Part shown: piece by piece, positions 7,229-14,840 of the stretch
How the letters are laid out: each line of letters opens with the position of its first letter
Position numbering within the stretch: position 1 is the first letter of the stretch
NCBI GenBank assembly: GCA_928722015.1
Contig: CAKMWI010000004.1
Location: forward strand, 62,001-126,000
DNA: 64,000 nt
Reading direction: 5' to 3'
Source: Candidatus Gastranaerophilales bacterium
Lineage (GTDB): Bacteria > Cyanobacteriota > Vampirovibrionia > Gastranaerophilales > Gastranaerophilaceae
Notes under the pieces: generated by a model
Database searches by the model: none
Told to the model about the DNA's origin: nothing
The model's input: the letters and a program-made list of their open reading frames with translations, nothing else
Program-made: the position numbers and the translations under genes

Positions 7229-8590
7229 TTAATTGTTTAAACTATGAATAGGTGCGGGAATTCTACCGCCTCTTTTGACAAATTTTGAACATGATAGTTC
7301 ATTGATTGGCATGATAGGAGCTTCTCCAAGTAGACCACCATAAGATATTTTATCTCCTATATCTTTACCTGCTGCAGGAATAATTCTAACAGCAGTTGTT
7401 TTTTTATTAATCATTCCTATAGCCATTTCATCAGCAATGATTCCTGCAATAGTATCGGATGGAGTATTTCCTGGAATTGCAATCATATCAAGCCCTACAG
7501 AACAAACAGATGTCATTGCTTCTAATTTATTGAATGTCAGAAAACCCTTTTCAGCCGCTTCTATCATTCCTGCATCTTCGGATACGGGAATAAAAGCTCC
7601 TGATAATCCACCTACGTGTGAACTTGCCATAATTCCGCCTTTTTTTACAGCGTCATTGAGCATTGCAAGTGCAGCTGTTGTCCCATGTGCGCCTGCATGC
7701 TCCAGCCCCATAGCTTGAAATATGCCTGCTACACTGTCTCCCAAGGCTGGGGTTGGAGCTAAAGAAAGATCTATTACTCCGAATGGAATATTCAATTTTT
7801 TAGCTAATTTCCGTCCGACAAGTTCTCCTGTAGATGTTATTTTATATGCTATTTCTTTAATTTTATTAGCAAGTTCGCTCATATCAGCATCTTCAGATAA
7901 TGCTTCCACTGCAGCTCTAACTACTCCTGGCCCGGAAACTCCAACATTTAATGCACATTCAGGTTCTCCTATACCACAAAATGCGCCTGCCATAAAAGGA
8001 TTATCTCCCGGTACATTACAAAATACTACGAGTTTTGCAGCGCCGATGCTGTCATTCTCTTTTGTCAAATCTGCAGATTTTTTTATAATATCAGACATCT
8101 TGAGAACTGCATCCATATTAATTCCTGCTTTTGAAGATGCTACATTTACAGATGCACAAATTCTTTCAGTTTTTGCTAGTGCTTCAGGGATACTTTCAAT
8201 TAAAAGATTATCACCTTTTGTGCATCCTTTTTCTACAAGAGCCGAAAAACCTCCTATGAAATTAACTCCAACTTCTTTTGCGGCTTTATCGAGTGTTTGT
8301 GCAATTTTTACATAATCTGGATTTTTACAGGCTTCTCCGATAATCGAAATTGGTGTTACGGCAATCCTTTTGTTTATAATAGGTATTGAGTATTCATCTG
8401 CTAATTCATCAGCATAAGTAACTAAATTTTTAGCATATTTTTTGATTTTGTTGTAGATATTATCACATACTTTATCAATATCTTCAGAGATACAATCCCT
8501 CAGACTCAAAGCTAATGTAACTGTACGAATATCAAGATTGTGCAGTTTTATCATATTAATGGTTTCTAAGATATTATTTTCATCAATCAT
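7229..8590 (-). CDS. UPF0210 (DUF711 / PFL-like) family protein
   Basis: A 453-residue, well-conserved cytoplasmic protein. Hallmarks include TLALSLRDCI, NKRIAVTPISIIGEAC, the Gly/Ala-rich VVFCNVPGDNPFMAGAFCG, NVGVSGPGVVRAAVE and the C-terminal GRIPAPI. These identify the UPF0210 family, structurally related to glycyl-radical-enzyme-like barrels but of unknown reaction. In many genomes it sits next to a small ACT-domain protein (UPF0237). No such partner is present here; instead it starts one base after the MotB-like gene stop, so it is in the stator operon. Whether this link is functional or incidental is open. Confidence 0.9.
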   Translation of the reverse strand: MIDENNILETINMIKLHNLDIRTVTLALSLRDCISEDIDKVCDNIYNKIKKYAKNLVTYADELADEYSIPIINKRIAVTPISIIGEACKNPDYVKIAQTLDKAAKEVGVNFIGGFSALVEKGCTKGDNLLIESIPEALAKTERICASVNVASSKAGINMDAVLKMSDIIKKSADLTKENDSIGAAKLVVFCNVPGDNPFMAGAFCGIGEPECALNVGVSGPGVVRAAVEALSEDADMSELANKIKEIAYKITSTGELVGRKLAKKLNIPFGVIDLSLAPTPALGDSVAGIFQAMGLEHAGAHGTTAALAMLNDAVKKGGIMASSHVGGLSGAFIPVSEDAGMIEAAEKGFLTFNKLEAMTSVCSVGLDMIAIPGNTPSDTIAGIIADEMAIGMINKKTTAVRIIPAAGKDIGDKISYGGLLGEAPIMPINELSCSKFVKRGGRIPAPIHSLNN

Positions 8591-8591
8591 T

Positions 8592-9287
8592 TTAATCTTT
8601 CCTTAATCCAAGTGCTGTTGAAACATTCCAGTCTCTCACTTTTAATTTTAATTCAACACGTCTGCTTTTTGCATAATCTTCTTTTCCGTTAACAAGTACC
8701 GGTTCGTTAAAACTTTTACCTTCAACAACAAGAAGTTTTCTGAAGGAATCTGCGTATTTTTTGTCATAATTAGTTGTGAATATATATTCTGCAACGGCGT
8801 TTGCTCTTTTTAAACTTAAATCCATATTCTTTAAAAATTGTTCATCTTTTGAATTGATGCCTGCAAACATTTGTGAATCCGTGTGTCCTTGAATAATGAT
8901 ACTGCCGATTTGACCTGCCAATTCTTTATCAGCAAATATTGTGTTTATATAAATTGGAGCTAATTTATCCAGAAGTTTTTTCCCATTCTCAGAAAGAACG
9001 TAACTGTTAAGTTCAAATAGTTCAACATCTGATATTTTTAAATCTCCTGTCATTTTATCTATATCGGCAGCAATATCAGATTCCTTTAATCCTTCGCTAA
9101 TTTTTTTTGAAACTTCCATTTGAACTTGTTGTTGTTGAATATTTTGTTGCGAAAAACCTGTCATAGCAAGGACAAATAGGGTAATAAAAATAATTGCCAG
9201 ACCTAATAGAAGGTCTGCCATTGTTACCCAAAAAATATTTCCGCTATCTTCGTCGTTATTCTGTTTTCCTCTGTATATTATTGCCAT
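8592..9287 (-). CDS. MotB/OmpA-like stator protein, ZorB-like
   Basis: A 231-residue inner-membrane protein. After a short cytoplasmic N-terminus it has one membrane helix, FWVTMADLLLGLAIIFITLF, with an Asp at residue 25 where MotB, ExbD and ZorB carry their proton-binding Asp. A Gln-rich linker leads to an OmpA-like peptidoglycan-binding domain (about 85-215) with IIIQGHTDSQ and the LSLKRANAVAEYI motif. Together with the upstream MotA-like protein it should form an ion-driven stator anchored to the cell wall. The closest type I know is ZorB of the Zorya anti-phage system; flagellar MotB is less likely because no flagellar genes are near. Family confident, role inferred. Confidence 0.8.
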   Translation of the reverse strand: MAIIYRGKQNNDEDSGNIFWVTMADLLLGLAIIFITLFVLAMTGFSQQNIQQQQVQMEVSKKISEGLKESDIAADIDKMTGDLKISDVELFELNSYVLSENGKKLLDKLAPIYINTIFADKELAGQIGSIIIQGHTDSQMFAGINSKDEQFLKNMDLSLKRANAVAEYIFTTNYDKKYADSFRKLLVVEGKSFNEPVLVNGKEDYAKSRRVELKLKVRDWNVSTALGLRKD

Positions 9288-9325
9288 ATTTGCGTTCCAG
9301 CATTTTAAAATTAGTATTTTTATAT

Positions 9326-10234
9326 TTAGAACAGTTCATCGACTACGTCTGATGATTTTGTTGCTTTTGCAGTTTCTTTCAGCTGTTTATTTAATTGATT
9401 AAGTCCAAAAATTAAGTTTTCTAAATACGGAACTAAATTACTAGCCATACTTGCATTAAATGCGGTTTTGAATTGGTTAGGCATAGTGCTCATTAAATTA
9501 GCTGCAGAATTGTTTTGAATTTTTGTTTCTCTAAGCAGTTCATACAGGAATTTTTCGGAAGATATACTGGCAAATAATGAGCCCATAATTTCCTGAACTT
9601 TGTTTAGAGGTGTTTTACACATTTTGTTATATAAAATTCTTTCAATCATAAGATAGACAAGAGAAGAACCTACTGCAATAACGGATACTAATGCTGCAGT
9701 TTGCATACTTGTCATAAAATTTGAAACGGATGCTATTGTTTTTTCTTGGGTAGAAAAATCAATTCTTCCGAAAGCTATTGCAATGTTTAAAAATGTGAAT
9801 AAAGGTCCAAAACCTGTTAATACTGTAGGGATAGTTTGTATCATTTTGAAATTGAATTTTGAAGTAATAAGTGTTTCTTCATTAAAAAAATAAAGAGGGT
9901 CTACTGTCGTTTGTACATTTTGGACGGTTGAAGAGATATCTTGATATTTAAAATCTTGACCTTCTTGTTTTAACGCTACAGATTCAGAAAAAACGAGAGT
10001 GTTTTTAAATTCTGACCATATTGCAGAAACATAGGGGTTGCCGCTCATCCAAGTATTAATTTCTTTAAATCTGAAATTCAAGTCGTTTTTTTTGAATTGG
10101 GATATAAATTCAATAAAAATTTTCAAATTTCTCCCAGTAACAAGATATTTTGAATAACAATAAATTGTAGATGTTATGAAAACCAAAAGAACTACAAGTA
10201 TTGGTATATCTGTAATAATTTTCATAAATGTCAT
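9326..10234 (-). CDS. MotA/ExbB-like stator protein, ZorA-like
   Basis: A 302-residue membrane protein. It has an N-terminal helix (ITDIPILVVLLVFITSTIYC) and a cytoplasmic region with the ZorA-type segments WSEFKNTLV and DPLYFFNEETL. Two central helices follow, IPTVLTGFGPLFTFLNIAIAF and a segment from about SNFMTSMQTAALVSVIAVG; these are the MotA/TolQ core. It has a short cytoplasmic tail, unlike the long tails of E. coli ZorA. I start it at the ATG at 10234, with AAGGA upstream, because the longer TTG-initiated reading begins inside the -35 box of a strong promoter. The MotB-like gene follows after 38 bases. The resemblance to ZorA rests on motif recognition. Confidence 0.75.
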   Translation of the reverse strand: MTFMKIITDIPILVVLLVFITSTIYCYSKYLVTGRNLKIFIEFISQFKKNDLNFRFKEINTWMSGNPYVSAIWSEFKNTLVFSESVALKQEGQDFKYQDISSTVQNVQTTVDPLYFFNEETLITSKFNFKMIQTIPTVLTGFGPLFTFLNIAIAFGRIDFSTQEKTIASVSNFMTSMQTAALVSVIAVGSSLVYLMIERILYNKMCKTPLNKVQEIMGSLFASISSEKFLYELLRETKIQNNSAANLMSTMPNQFKTAFNASMASNLVPYLENLIFGLNQLNKQLKETAKATKSSDVVDELF

Positions 10235-10256
10235 AACTTCACCATCCTTGATGGCT

Positions 10257-10285
10257 ATTGTAGCATATTTTTTGGATGCAGGCAA
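10257..10285 (-). promoter_or_regulatory. Promoter of the stator operon
   Basis: On the minus strand TTGCCT (10285-10280), exactly 17 bases, then TACAAT (10262-10257) preceded by TGc, an extended -10. It sits at the end of the bioY-like gene and makes the MotA-like, MotB-like, UPF0210 and paralog genes a unit separable from rimI-bioY. Its -35 TTG is what creates the apparent upstream start codon. Confidence 0.65.
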
Positions 10286-10287
10286 TA

Positions 10288-10953
10288 TTATTCCATAATA
10301 AATTTTAAAGCATAGTGGATGTATTTACCAATAATAATACATATAAAACTAAGCATGAGGTCATAAAGAATTTTTAGACCACTTTGGGCATCAATCCAAC
10401 CTGTAATAAAAACTGTTCCAGCATGTTTTAAACAGGCAATTATTGTCATATAGATTATTCCTAGAATATGAATAGTCAGAACACCTGTAATTGCTGCAAG
10501 AATCATATTTTTAAATGAATAGGATTTTTTGAGGAAACTTCCGGCAAAAACTACTGCAGGTAGGTATGCAAAAATGTAACCGAAACTATATTCTGTAATA
10601 TACCGAATTCCTCCTCCAAGTGCAAAAATAGGGGCAAGGAATAACCCTCCAAGAATATATAAAATAATGCTTGTTGCTGCCATTTTTTTCCCAAGAGTTG
10701 AGCAAATGAACATTATAACAGGTACTTGAGGTATAATATAAAAACTGTATATAAAGTCTTCAGCTGTTAAATGATTATCTGAAAAAATGGTTGTTGGTAT
10801 TATATAATGTTTTAAATCTATATTTATAAATGTGGCTCCAATAATTAGTAATGAGCAAAAAAGTACAAGAAGAATATTAAGAAAGGGTATTTTTAACTTC
10901 CTTTGTTGCTTTTCTATTCGTTTCATTTTAGGGATTAAAACTTCTTCTGTCAT
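10288..10953 (-). CDS. bioY: BioY-family biotin transporter substrate-binding subunit
   Basis: A 221-residue polytopic membrane protein with about six helices. The segment QVPVIMFICSTLGKKMAATS, then the Gly-rich LGGLFLAPIFALGGGIRYIT and GYIFAYLPA, matches BioY, the S component of energy-coupling-factor biotin transporters. The N-terminus has an extra basic stretch (KMKRIEKQQRKLK) before the first helix, as in some cyanobacterial BioY. No EcfA/EcfT genes are nearby, so it may use a shared ECF module or work alone. It overlaps the rimI stop by ATGA, so the two are translationally coupled. Confidence 0.8.
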   Translation of the reverse strand: MTEEVLIPKMKRIEKQQRKLKIPFLNILLVLFCSLLIIGATFINIDLKHYIIPTTIFSDNHLTAEDFIYSFYIIPQVPVIMFICSTLGKKMAATSIILYILGGLFLAPIFALGGGIRYITEYSFGYIFAYLPAVVFAGSFLKKSYSFKNMILAAITGVLTIHILGIIYMTIIACLKHAGTVFITGWIDAQSGLKILYDLMLSFICIIIGKYIHYALKFIME

Positions 10954-11483
10954 TTTATTAAAATTTTCCCTTCCAATTCTTCTGTAATTTTTTCGTATGT
11001 ATTTTTGAATTCATCAAAAAATATATTTTTAGTCCACATAATGAGGGCATCTTCATTATTATTTTGATAATAACCTTTTCTTGTGCCAAATGATGTAAAA
11101 CCGTATTTTGAATATAAGTTTATTGCTGGAGTATTACTAACTCTGACTTCAAGGGTAATATATTTTATTTTTTCCAGATAACAATCGTCTATAACTCTTT
11201 TTAATAAGCTTTCTGCATATTTTTTTCTGCGATGTTTTATTGAAACTGCAATGTTTGTTATATGGGCTTCATCGAGAATATGCCAACAGCCTGCATAAGC
11301 ACATAACTCTCCATTTTCATTAAATAGTGAATAATATCTGGCAAGTTCATTGTTTAGTTCATTTAGAAATGATTCTTTTGACCAATGATGTTCTCCATAA
11401 GCGTCTTCTTCAATTTGAATAACACCGTCTACATCTTGTGGTTCCATTCTTCTTATCGTTACTGTTTCTAAATTTGTGTGCAT
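10950..11483 (-). CDS. rimI: Ribosomal protein S18-alanine N-acetyltransferase (GNAT)
   Basis: A 177-residue GNAT acetyltransferase. Motif order fits RimI: IRRMEPQDVDGVIQIE at the N-terminus, HITNIAVSIKHRRKKYAESL (the acetyl-CoA pyrophosphate loop, here R.K.YA.SL), then LEVRVSNTPAINLYSKYGF and the GYYQNNNEDALIMW end. RimI acetylates the N-terminal alanine of S18; related enzymes modify other proteins, so the target is inferred. A promoter TTGCAA-17-TGaTAACAT ends six bases before the ATG with no Shine-Dalgarno sequence, so the mRNA is probably leaderless. bioY overlaps its stop. Confidence 0.85.
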   Translation of the reverse strand: MHTNLETVTIRRMEPQDVDGVIQIEEDAYGEHHWSKESFLNELNNELARYYSLFNENGELCAYAGCWHILDEAHITNIAVSIKHRRKKYAESLLKRVIDDCYLEKIKYITLEVRVSNTPAINLYSKYGFTSFGTRKGYYQNNNEDALIMWTKNIFFDEFKNTYEKITEELEGKILIK

Positions 11484-11489
11484 AATTTT

Positions 11490-11518
11490 ATGTTATCACG
11501 ATGAAATTACTCTTGCAA
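11490..11518 (-). promoter_or_regulatory. Promoter for rimI-bioY with leaderless start
   Basis: Minus strand: TTGCAA (11518-11513), 17-base spacer, TAACAT (11495-11490) preceded by TGa. The ATG of rimI (11483) follows after six bases, where transcription itself should begin. Confidence 0.6.
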
Positions 11519-11640
11519 ATTGTAAAAATCTATAGTTTTTGTCCGTGTAATGTTTGTTAACATTCATTTTAAAATTATGCAATTATTTAGAATGAAAATT
11601 TTTTAATATTTATAGGGGATAAATGGCATAGGGGAAAATA

Positions 11641-13512
11641 ATGTCTGTAAATGGAATTATTAAAGCGGGTTCCTATGTTGGGAATTGTATAACTAAAGCA
11701 AAAACATCTTCAATTTTAGATGATATAAATAAAATAGATGATGCTGTTTTAGATAATCTTATTAAAGCTCAGCAGAAAGCCGGAAAAGGGATATATGCCC
11801 AAAAACCTTATGGAGGAACCTCAAGAGAATGGCAAGAAATAGGTACAAAGCTTGCTTATAACGAATTTAAAAAGCAAAAAATATCAAGTTTAGTTGCACG
11901 ATATTCAATGGAGCCAGCAACACTGAAGTTTAATGGTTCACCTAAAGAGTTTATGGTATTTAAAGGTTCCAGAAGCGGCTCAAATGAGGGCTATTGGGCG
12001 TTACTTAAAGAAACTGATGATTTGTATTATATAAAGTATGGTGCTGAAGCTCAAATTCGATCTGAGCAATTAGCAGGTGAATTGTATGAATTAGGCGGGA
12101 TTCCATCGACAAAGAAAATGATAGTTTCATATACAATTCCTCCAAAAAATGTTTGGGCTTCTGAAACTGAAAAATTTGGAGTTGCAACTAAATTTATGCC
12201 AATTAACAGGTTACCTGATTCTAATGATGTGAAAATTGTCAGAGAAGGTTTTGGTATGGATTGTTGGTTGGCAAATTGGGATGCATTAAAAGATGGAAAT
12301 GTGGTTATGTCTGCTGGTAATGCTGCAAGGCTGGATGTCGGCGGGACATTATGCTTTAGAGCCAGAGGTGGTCGTAAAGGTATTGATTTTGGTGAAAATG
12401 TTGGCGAGTTAACATCCTTTTTTAACGGATATTCTCAGTCGCGTCCTTATCTTACAAGTATGACAAGGGAAGAACTTATACAATCTTTAGAGCGTGTATC
12501 TGCAATTTCTGATAAAAAAATAGTTGATACTATTAACAAGGCTGCTCAATATGAGAAAAAAGCAGGAGGAATTGATCCTGTAACAGGAACATTTAGTTAT
12601 AGTTTGACTCATATTAAAAATATGGGTGTTAAAAATCCTGAATATTTAAAAGAAGTTTTAATTGCCAGAAAAAATTATCTTAATACTTTTAAGGAAAAAT
12701 GTTTGTGTAATCCGCAAATGCCTGGAGAAACAATAGAACAATATATTCGAAGACTTGACTCAACTATGCCAAAAAAGACTTATAATGTGCCTTTTGATAA
12801 GATTGAAATGTCTACAGAAATAACAGATGGTGTTAAAGGTATTTCCATGGCTGAAAGGTTGACTCCTTCTCAAAAGAAATTGTATGATGAGTCTTATCAA
12901 GCGTATAAGACTAGTGGTAAAAATAAACTGTTAGTGGCCACTTCTACTGGAAATATTTTATCTAAGGATTCAATGCTTCATTCAACAAGTTATAAAAACC
13001 TTAAAGATATTTTAGACAAAGGTGTAACAACAGGAGATGTAAGAGGTTCTATAGGTACCGGAACAGGTTGTGCAACTCAAACTCCTTTATGTGCAGATTT
13101 TTGGGATGTTCCTAAAGCTTATACAATAAAAGAATATTTCTCACGTCCACGTTATAATCCGGGGGAAGCAAATTTCTTGCCAAAGCTTTCAAATGGCGGA
13201 TTGTCTAACACAAGAACTTCTGTTGTTGTAGTTGTTAATAAAAATAGAGTCTCTCCAACGTTAATGAAGAATTCTTTTAATGTAACTAAAGGCGAGGCTG
13301 GAAGTATTTTGTATAAAGACGGTAATATGGCAGGACATTCTACGTATATTACTCATCGGGCTGTTCCGATAGGTGTTCCTGCAAATGCGATTGAAAAAAT
13401 TATTATTCCTGCAGATGCATATTCTCCGAATGCAATTAAGCAACTTAAGGATATGATTTCCGTAAGAGGTTTAAATATTCAGGTGTATGATTTGAATGGT
13501 AATTTGTTATAA
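11641..13512 (+). CDS. Large protein with kinase-like domain and ADP-ribosyltransferase-like C-terminal domain
   Basis: A 623-residue protein without signal peptide or membrane helix. Residues about 95-300 resemble a HipA/PI3K-like kinase fold seen in effectors and phage proteins: MVFKGS, YYIKYG with a candidate Lys132, DCWLANWD (candidate catalytic Asp214) and ARLDVGGTL (candidate metal-binding Asp232), then FRARGGRKG. Residues about 440-620 begin with LHSTSYKNLKDILDKGV, similar to the H.TS..NL..IL..G opening of ADP-ribosyltransferases and RNA 2'-phosphotransferases. They end with a segment like those closing phage/toxin ART domains. GGGGA lies before the ATG. It could be a secreted effector or toxin. 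Both domain calls are by eye and need a structure search. Confidence 0.55.
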   Translation: MSVNGIIKAGSYVGNCITKAKTSSILDDINKIDDAVLDNLIKAQQKAGKGIYAQKPYGGTSREWQEIGTKLAYNEFKKQKISSLVARYSMEPATLKFNGSPKEFMVFKGSRSGSNEGYWALLKETDDLYYIKYGAEAQIRSEQLAGELYELGGIPSTKKMIVSYTIPPKNVWASETEKFGVATKFMPINRLPDSNDVKIVREGFGMDCWLANWDALKDGNVVMSAGNAARLDVGGTLCFRARGGRKGIDFGENVGELTSFFNGYSQSRPYLTSMTREELIQSLERVSAISDKKIVDTINKAAQYEKKAGGIDPVTGTFSYSLTHIKNMGVKNPEYLKEVLIARKNYLNTFKEKCLCNPQMPGETIEQYIRRLDSTMPKKTYNVPFDKIEMSTEITDGVKGISMAERLTPSQKKLYDESYQAYKTSGKNKLLVATSTGNILSKDSMLHSTSYKNLKDILDKGVTTGDVRGSIGTGTGCATQTPLCADFWDVPKAYTIKEYFSRPRYNPGEANFLPKLSNGGLSNTRTSVVVVVNKNRVSPTLMKNSFNVTKGEAGSILYKDGNMAGHSTYITHRAVPIGVPANAIEKIIIPADAYSPNAIKQLKDMISVRGLNIQVYDLNGNLL

Positions 13513-13818
13513 TTTAATTTTTATTCTAATTTATAAATAGTAAATGTGTGTATTTAAATATTGATAATTAATTAAAAATATGCACATTAAAAATTTTAAT
13601 AAAAGTTTACAATCATGTGAAAAGCTACATTGGATAAGTATTTTTAAACTTTGTTGTGTTATATAGTTGTGTGGTATTTTTATAAAAACAATATATTAGC
13701 GTAAATATTAAGATAGCTTAAAACCCTAAGAAAATTGCTTGCAAACAAATATTTTGCAAGTATTATTAAACTATGCGCATGTATGTGCAAAGTTTAGCAA
13801 GCCGAAAATGAGGAAAAC
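13513..13818. other. 306-base intergenic region upstream of infA
   Basis: Mostly AT-rich with no ORF I can support. Its last 80 bases hold two hairpins that look like a structured infA leader (listed separately). A possible extended -10 (TGtTATATA, about 13657-13665) lies upstream of these hairpins but has no clear -35, so the promoter of the ribosomal operon is not securely placed. Confidence 0.4.
13738..13795 (+). promoter_or_regulatory. Structured leader of infA (two hairpins)
   Basis: Hairpin 1: CTTGCAAA (13738-13745) and TTTGCAAG (13753-13760), perfect. Hairpin 2: AAACT (13768-13772) with AGTTT (13791-13795) enclosing TGCGCA and TGTGCA with one G-T pair and a four-base loop. The infA ribosome binding site GAGGAAAA follows about 15 bases later. 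The arrangement suggests a cis-acting RNA controlling IF-1 and the ribosomal genes; function is inferred. Confidence 0.45.
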
Positions 13819-14034
13819 ATGGCAAAAGACGTAATAGAACTAGAAGGTACGATTATTGAATCTATGCCGAATGCAATGTTCAAGGTAAAACTCGAAAATG
13901 ATCATGAAATATTAGCTCATATTTCTGGAAAGATTAGAAAAAATTTCATAAGAATTTTACCTGGTGATAGAGTTAAGGTTGAAATGACACCTTATGATTT
14001 GTCAAAAGGCCGCATTACATTCAGATTAAAGTAG
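13819..14034 (+). CDS. infA: Translation initiation factor IF-1
   Basis: A 71-residue single OB-fold protein starting MAKDVIELEGTI, with HISGKIRKNFIRILPGD and a C-terminal DLSKGRITFR, all IF-1 signatures. IF-1 binds the 30S A site and cooperates with IF-2 and IF-3. Length equals the family (71-72). AGGAAAA precedes the ATG. It opens a cluster that continues with rpmJ, as is usual. The secY/adk genes that normally precede infA in bacteria are not in this window, so the spc-operon part has been separated here. Confidence 0.97.
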   Translation: MAKDVIELEGTIIESMPNAMFKVKLENDHEILAHISGKIRKNFIRILPGDRVKVEMTPYDLSKGRITFRLK

Positions 14035-14104
14035 GTGATTGATTCAGTTAGCGTCAAACCTAAAAAGAAATTTAAGTACAATAAATAATATAAAGGAAAA
14101 GAAA

Positions 14105-14218
14105 ATGAAAGTTAGATCATCAGTAAAAAAAATGTGCGAAAAGTGTAAATGTATTAAAAGAAAAGGCAGAATAGCTGTTATTTGTGAAAATCCTAAGCAT
14201 AAACAAAGACAAGGATAG
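14105..14218 (+). CDS. rpmJ: 50S ribosomal protein L36
   Basis: A 37-residue protein, MKVRSSVKKMCEKCKCIKRK then RIAVICENPKHKQRQG. It carries the zinc-binding set Cys-X2-Cys, Cys and His of the C+ type L36, a late-assembling 50S protein. AAGGA lies about seven bases before the ATG. Position between infA and rpsM is the standard order. Confidence 0.97.
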   Translation: MKVRSSVKKMCEKCKCIKRKGRIAVICENPKHKQRQG

Positions 14219-14231
14219 TTTATCTTTGGCA

Positions 14232-14253
14232 GCAATTTTATTGCATCTTTTTT
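14232..14253 (+). terminator. Weak terminator-like hairpin between rpmJ and rpsM
   Basis: GCAAT / ATTGC with a three-base loop, followed by ATCTTTTTT. The stem is only five pairs, so it may reduce rather than stop transcription into rpsM. Confidence 0.4.
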
Positions 14254-14296
14254 GATATTTTTATGCAGATACAATTTTTAATTTTATATAAGTGGA

Positions 14297-14341
14297 ACTT
14301 ACGCACGATTCGGTAAGTGGTGAGGAAGCATTTAAGCCTCA
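14297..14341 (+). promoter_or_regulatory. Two-hairpin leader upstream of rpsM
   Basis: Hairpin 1: ACTTAC (14297-14302) / GTAAGT (14313-14318). Hairpin 2: TGAGG (14321-14325) / CCTCA (14337-14341). Both are perfect and more GC-rich than their surroundings; the rpsM ribosome binding site AAAGGAG follows. Possibly a ribosomal-protein-responsive leader; the ligand is unknown. Confidence 0.45.
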
Positions 14342-14384
14342 TATCAAAAAAAATCTAACAACAGAAACAAAGGAGAATAAATAA

Positions 14385-14750
14385 ATGGCAAGATTAGTAG
14401 GGGTAGACTTACCTCGTAACAAAAGAATGGAAGTAGCTTTGACTTACATCTACGGCATAGGTCCGGCTAGAAGTAAGAAAATTTTAGAAGCTACAGGTAT
14501 TTCACCAGACTTAAGAACAGACAATTTAACTGATGAAGATATTAAATTGTTACGTAACGAATTGTCTAATTACCATATTGAAGGTGATTTAAGACGTGAA
14601 GTTACTATGAATATTAAACGTTTACAAGAAATAGGTTCATACAGAGGTTTACGCCACAAACGTAAATTACCATGCCGTGGTCAGAGAACTAAAACAAATG
14701 CTAGAACTCAACGCGGAAAGAAAACAGGACCGGTTTCTAAGAAAAAATAA
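14385..14750 (+). CDS. rpsM: 30S ribosomal protein S13
   Basis: A 121-residue protein with the S13 signatures ARLVGVDLPRNKRMEVALTY at the start, GIGPARSKKIL (helix-hairpin-helix), GSYRGLRHKRKLPCRGQRT and the basic tail ending KKTGPVSKKK. S13 sits in the 30S head and contacts the P-site tRNA and the 50S subunit. AAAGGAG precedes the ATG. It is followed by rpsK after a 90-base spacer that contains two further hairpins. Confidence 0.97.
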   Translation: MARLVGVDLPRNKRMEVALTYIYGIGPARSKKILEATGISPDLRTDNLTDEDIKLLRNELSNYHIEGDLRREVTMNIKRLQEIGSYRGLRHKRKLPCRGQRTKTNARTQRGKKTGPVSKKK

Positions 14751-14791
14751 GATAACATAGTTGAGTTATCTTATCCTGAATACACTTCAGG
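14751..14791 (+). promoter_or_regulatory. Two hairpins between rpsM and rpsK
   Basis: GATAAC (14751-14756) / GTTATC (14765-14770), then CCTGAA (14775-14780) / TTCAGG (14786-14791) followed by GTTTTAAAG. The second resembles a weak attenuator. The pair mirrors the two-hairpin layout upstream of rpsM. Confidence 0.4.
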
Positions 14792-14840
14792 GTTTTAAAG
14801 GTAAAATTTTAAAATTAATTGAAAGATAAAGGATAAAAAA

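Noticed and set aside
7437..8315. Two long plus-strand ORFs opposite the UPF0210 gene
   Set aside because: They are shadow frames of a strongly conserved minus-strand gene, low-complexity in composition, without ribosome binding sites.
8592..10285. Flagellar motor MotAB
   Set aside because: No flagellar genes nearby. The MotA-like protein has the ZorA-type segments and topology rather than those of flagellar MotA.
14044..14274. 76-aa minus-strand ORF
   Set aside because: It is antisense to rpmJ; the L36 coding frame on the plus strand is unmistakable.
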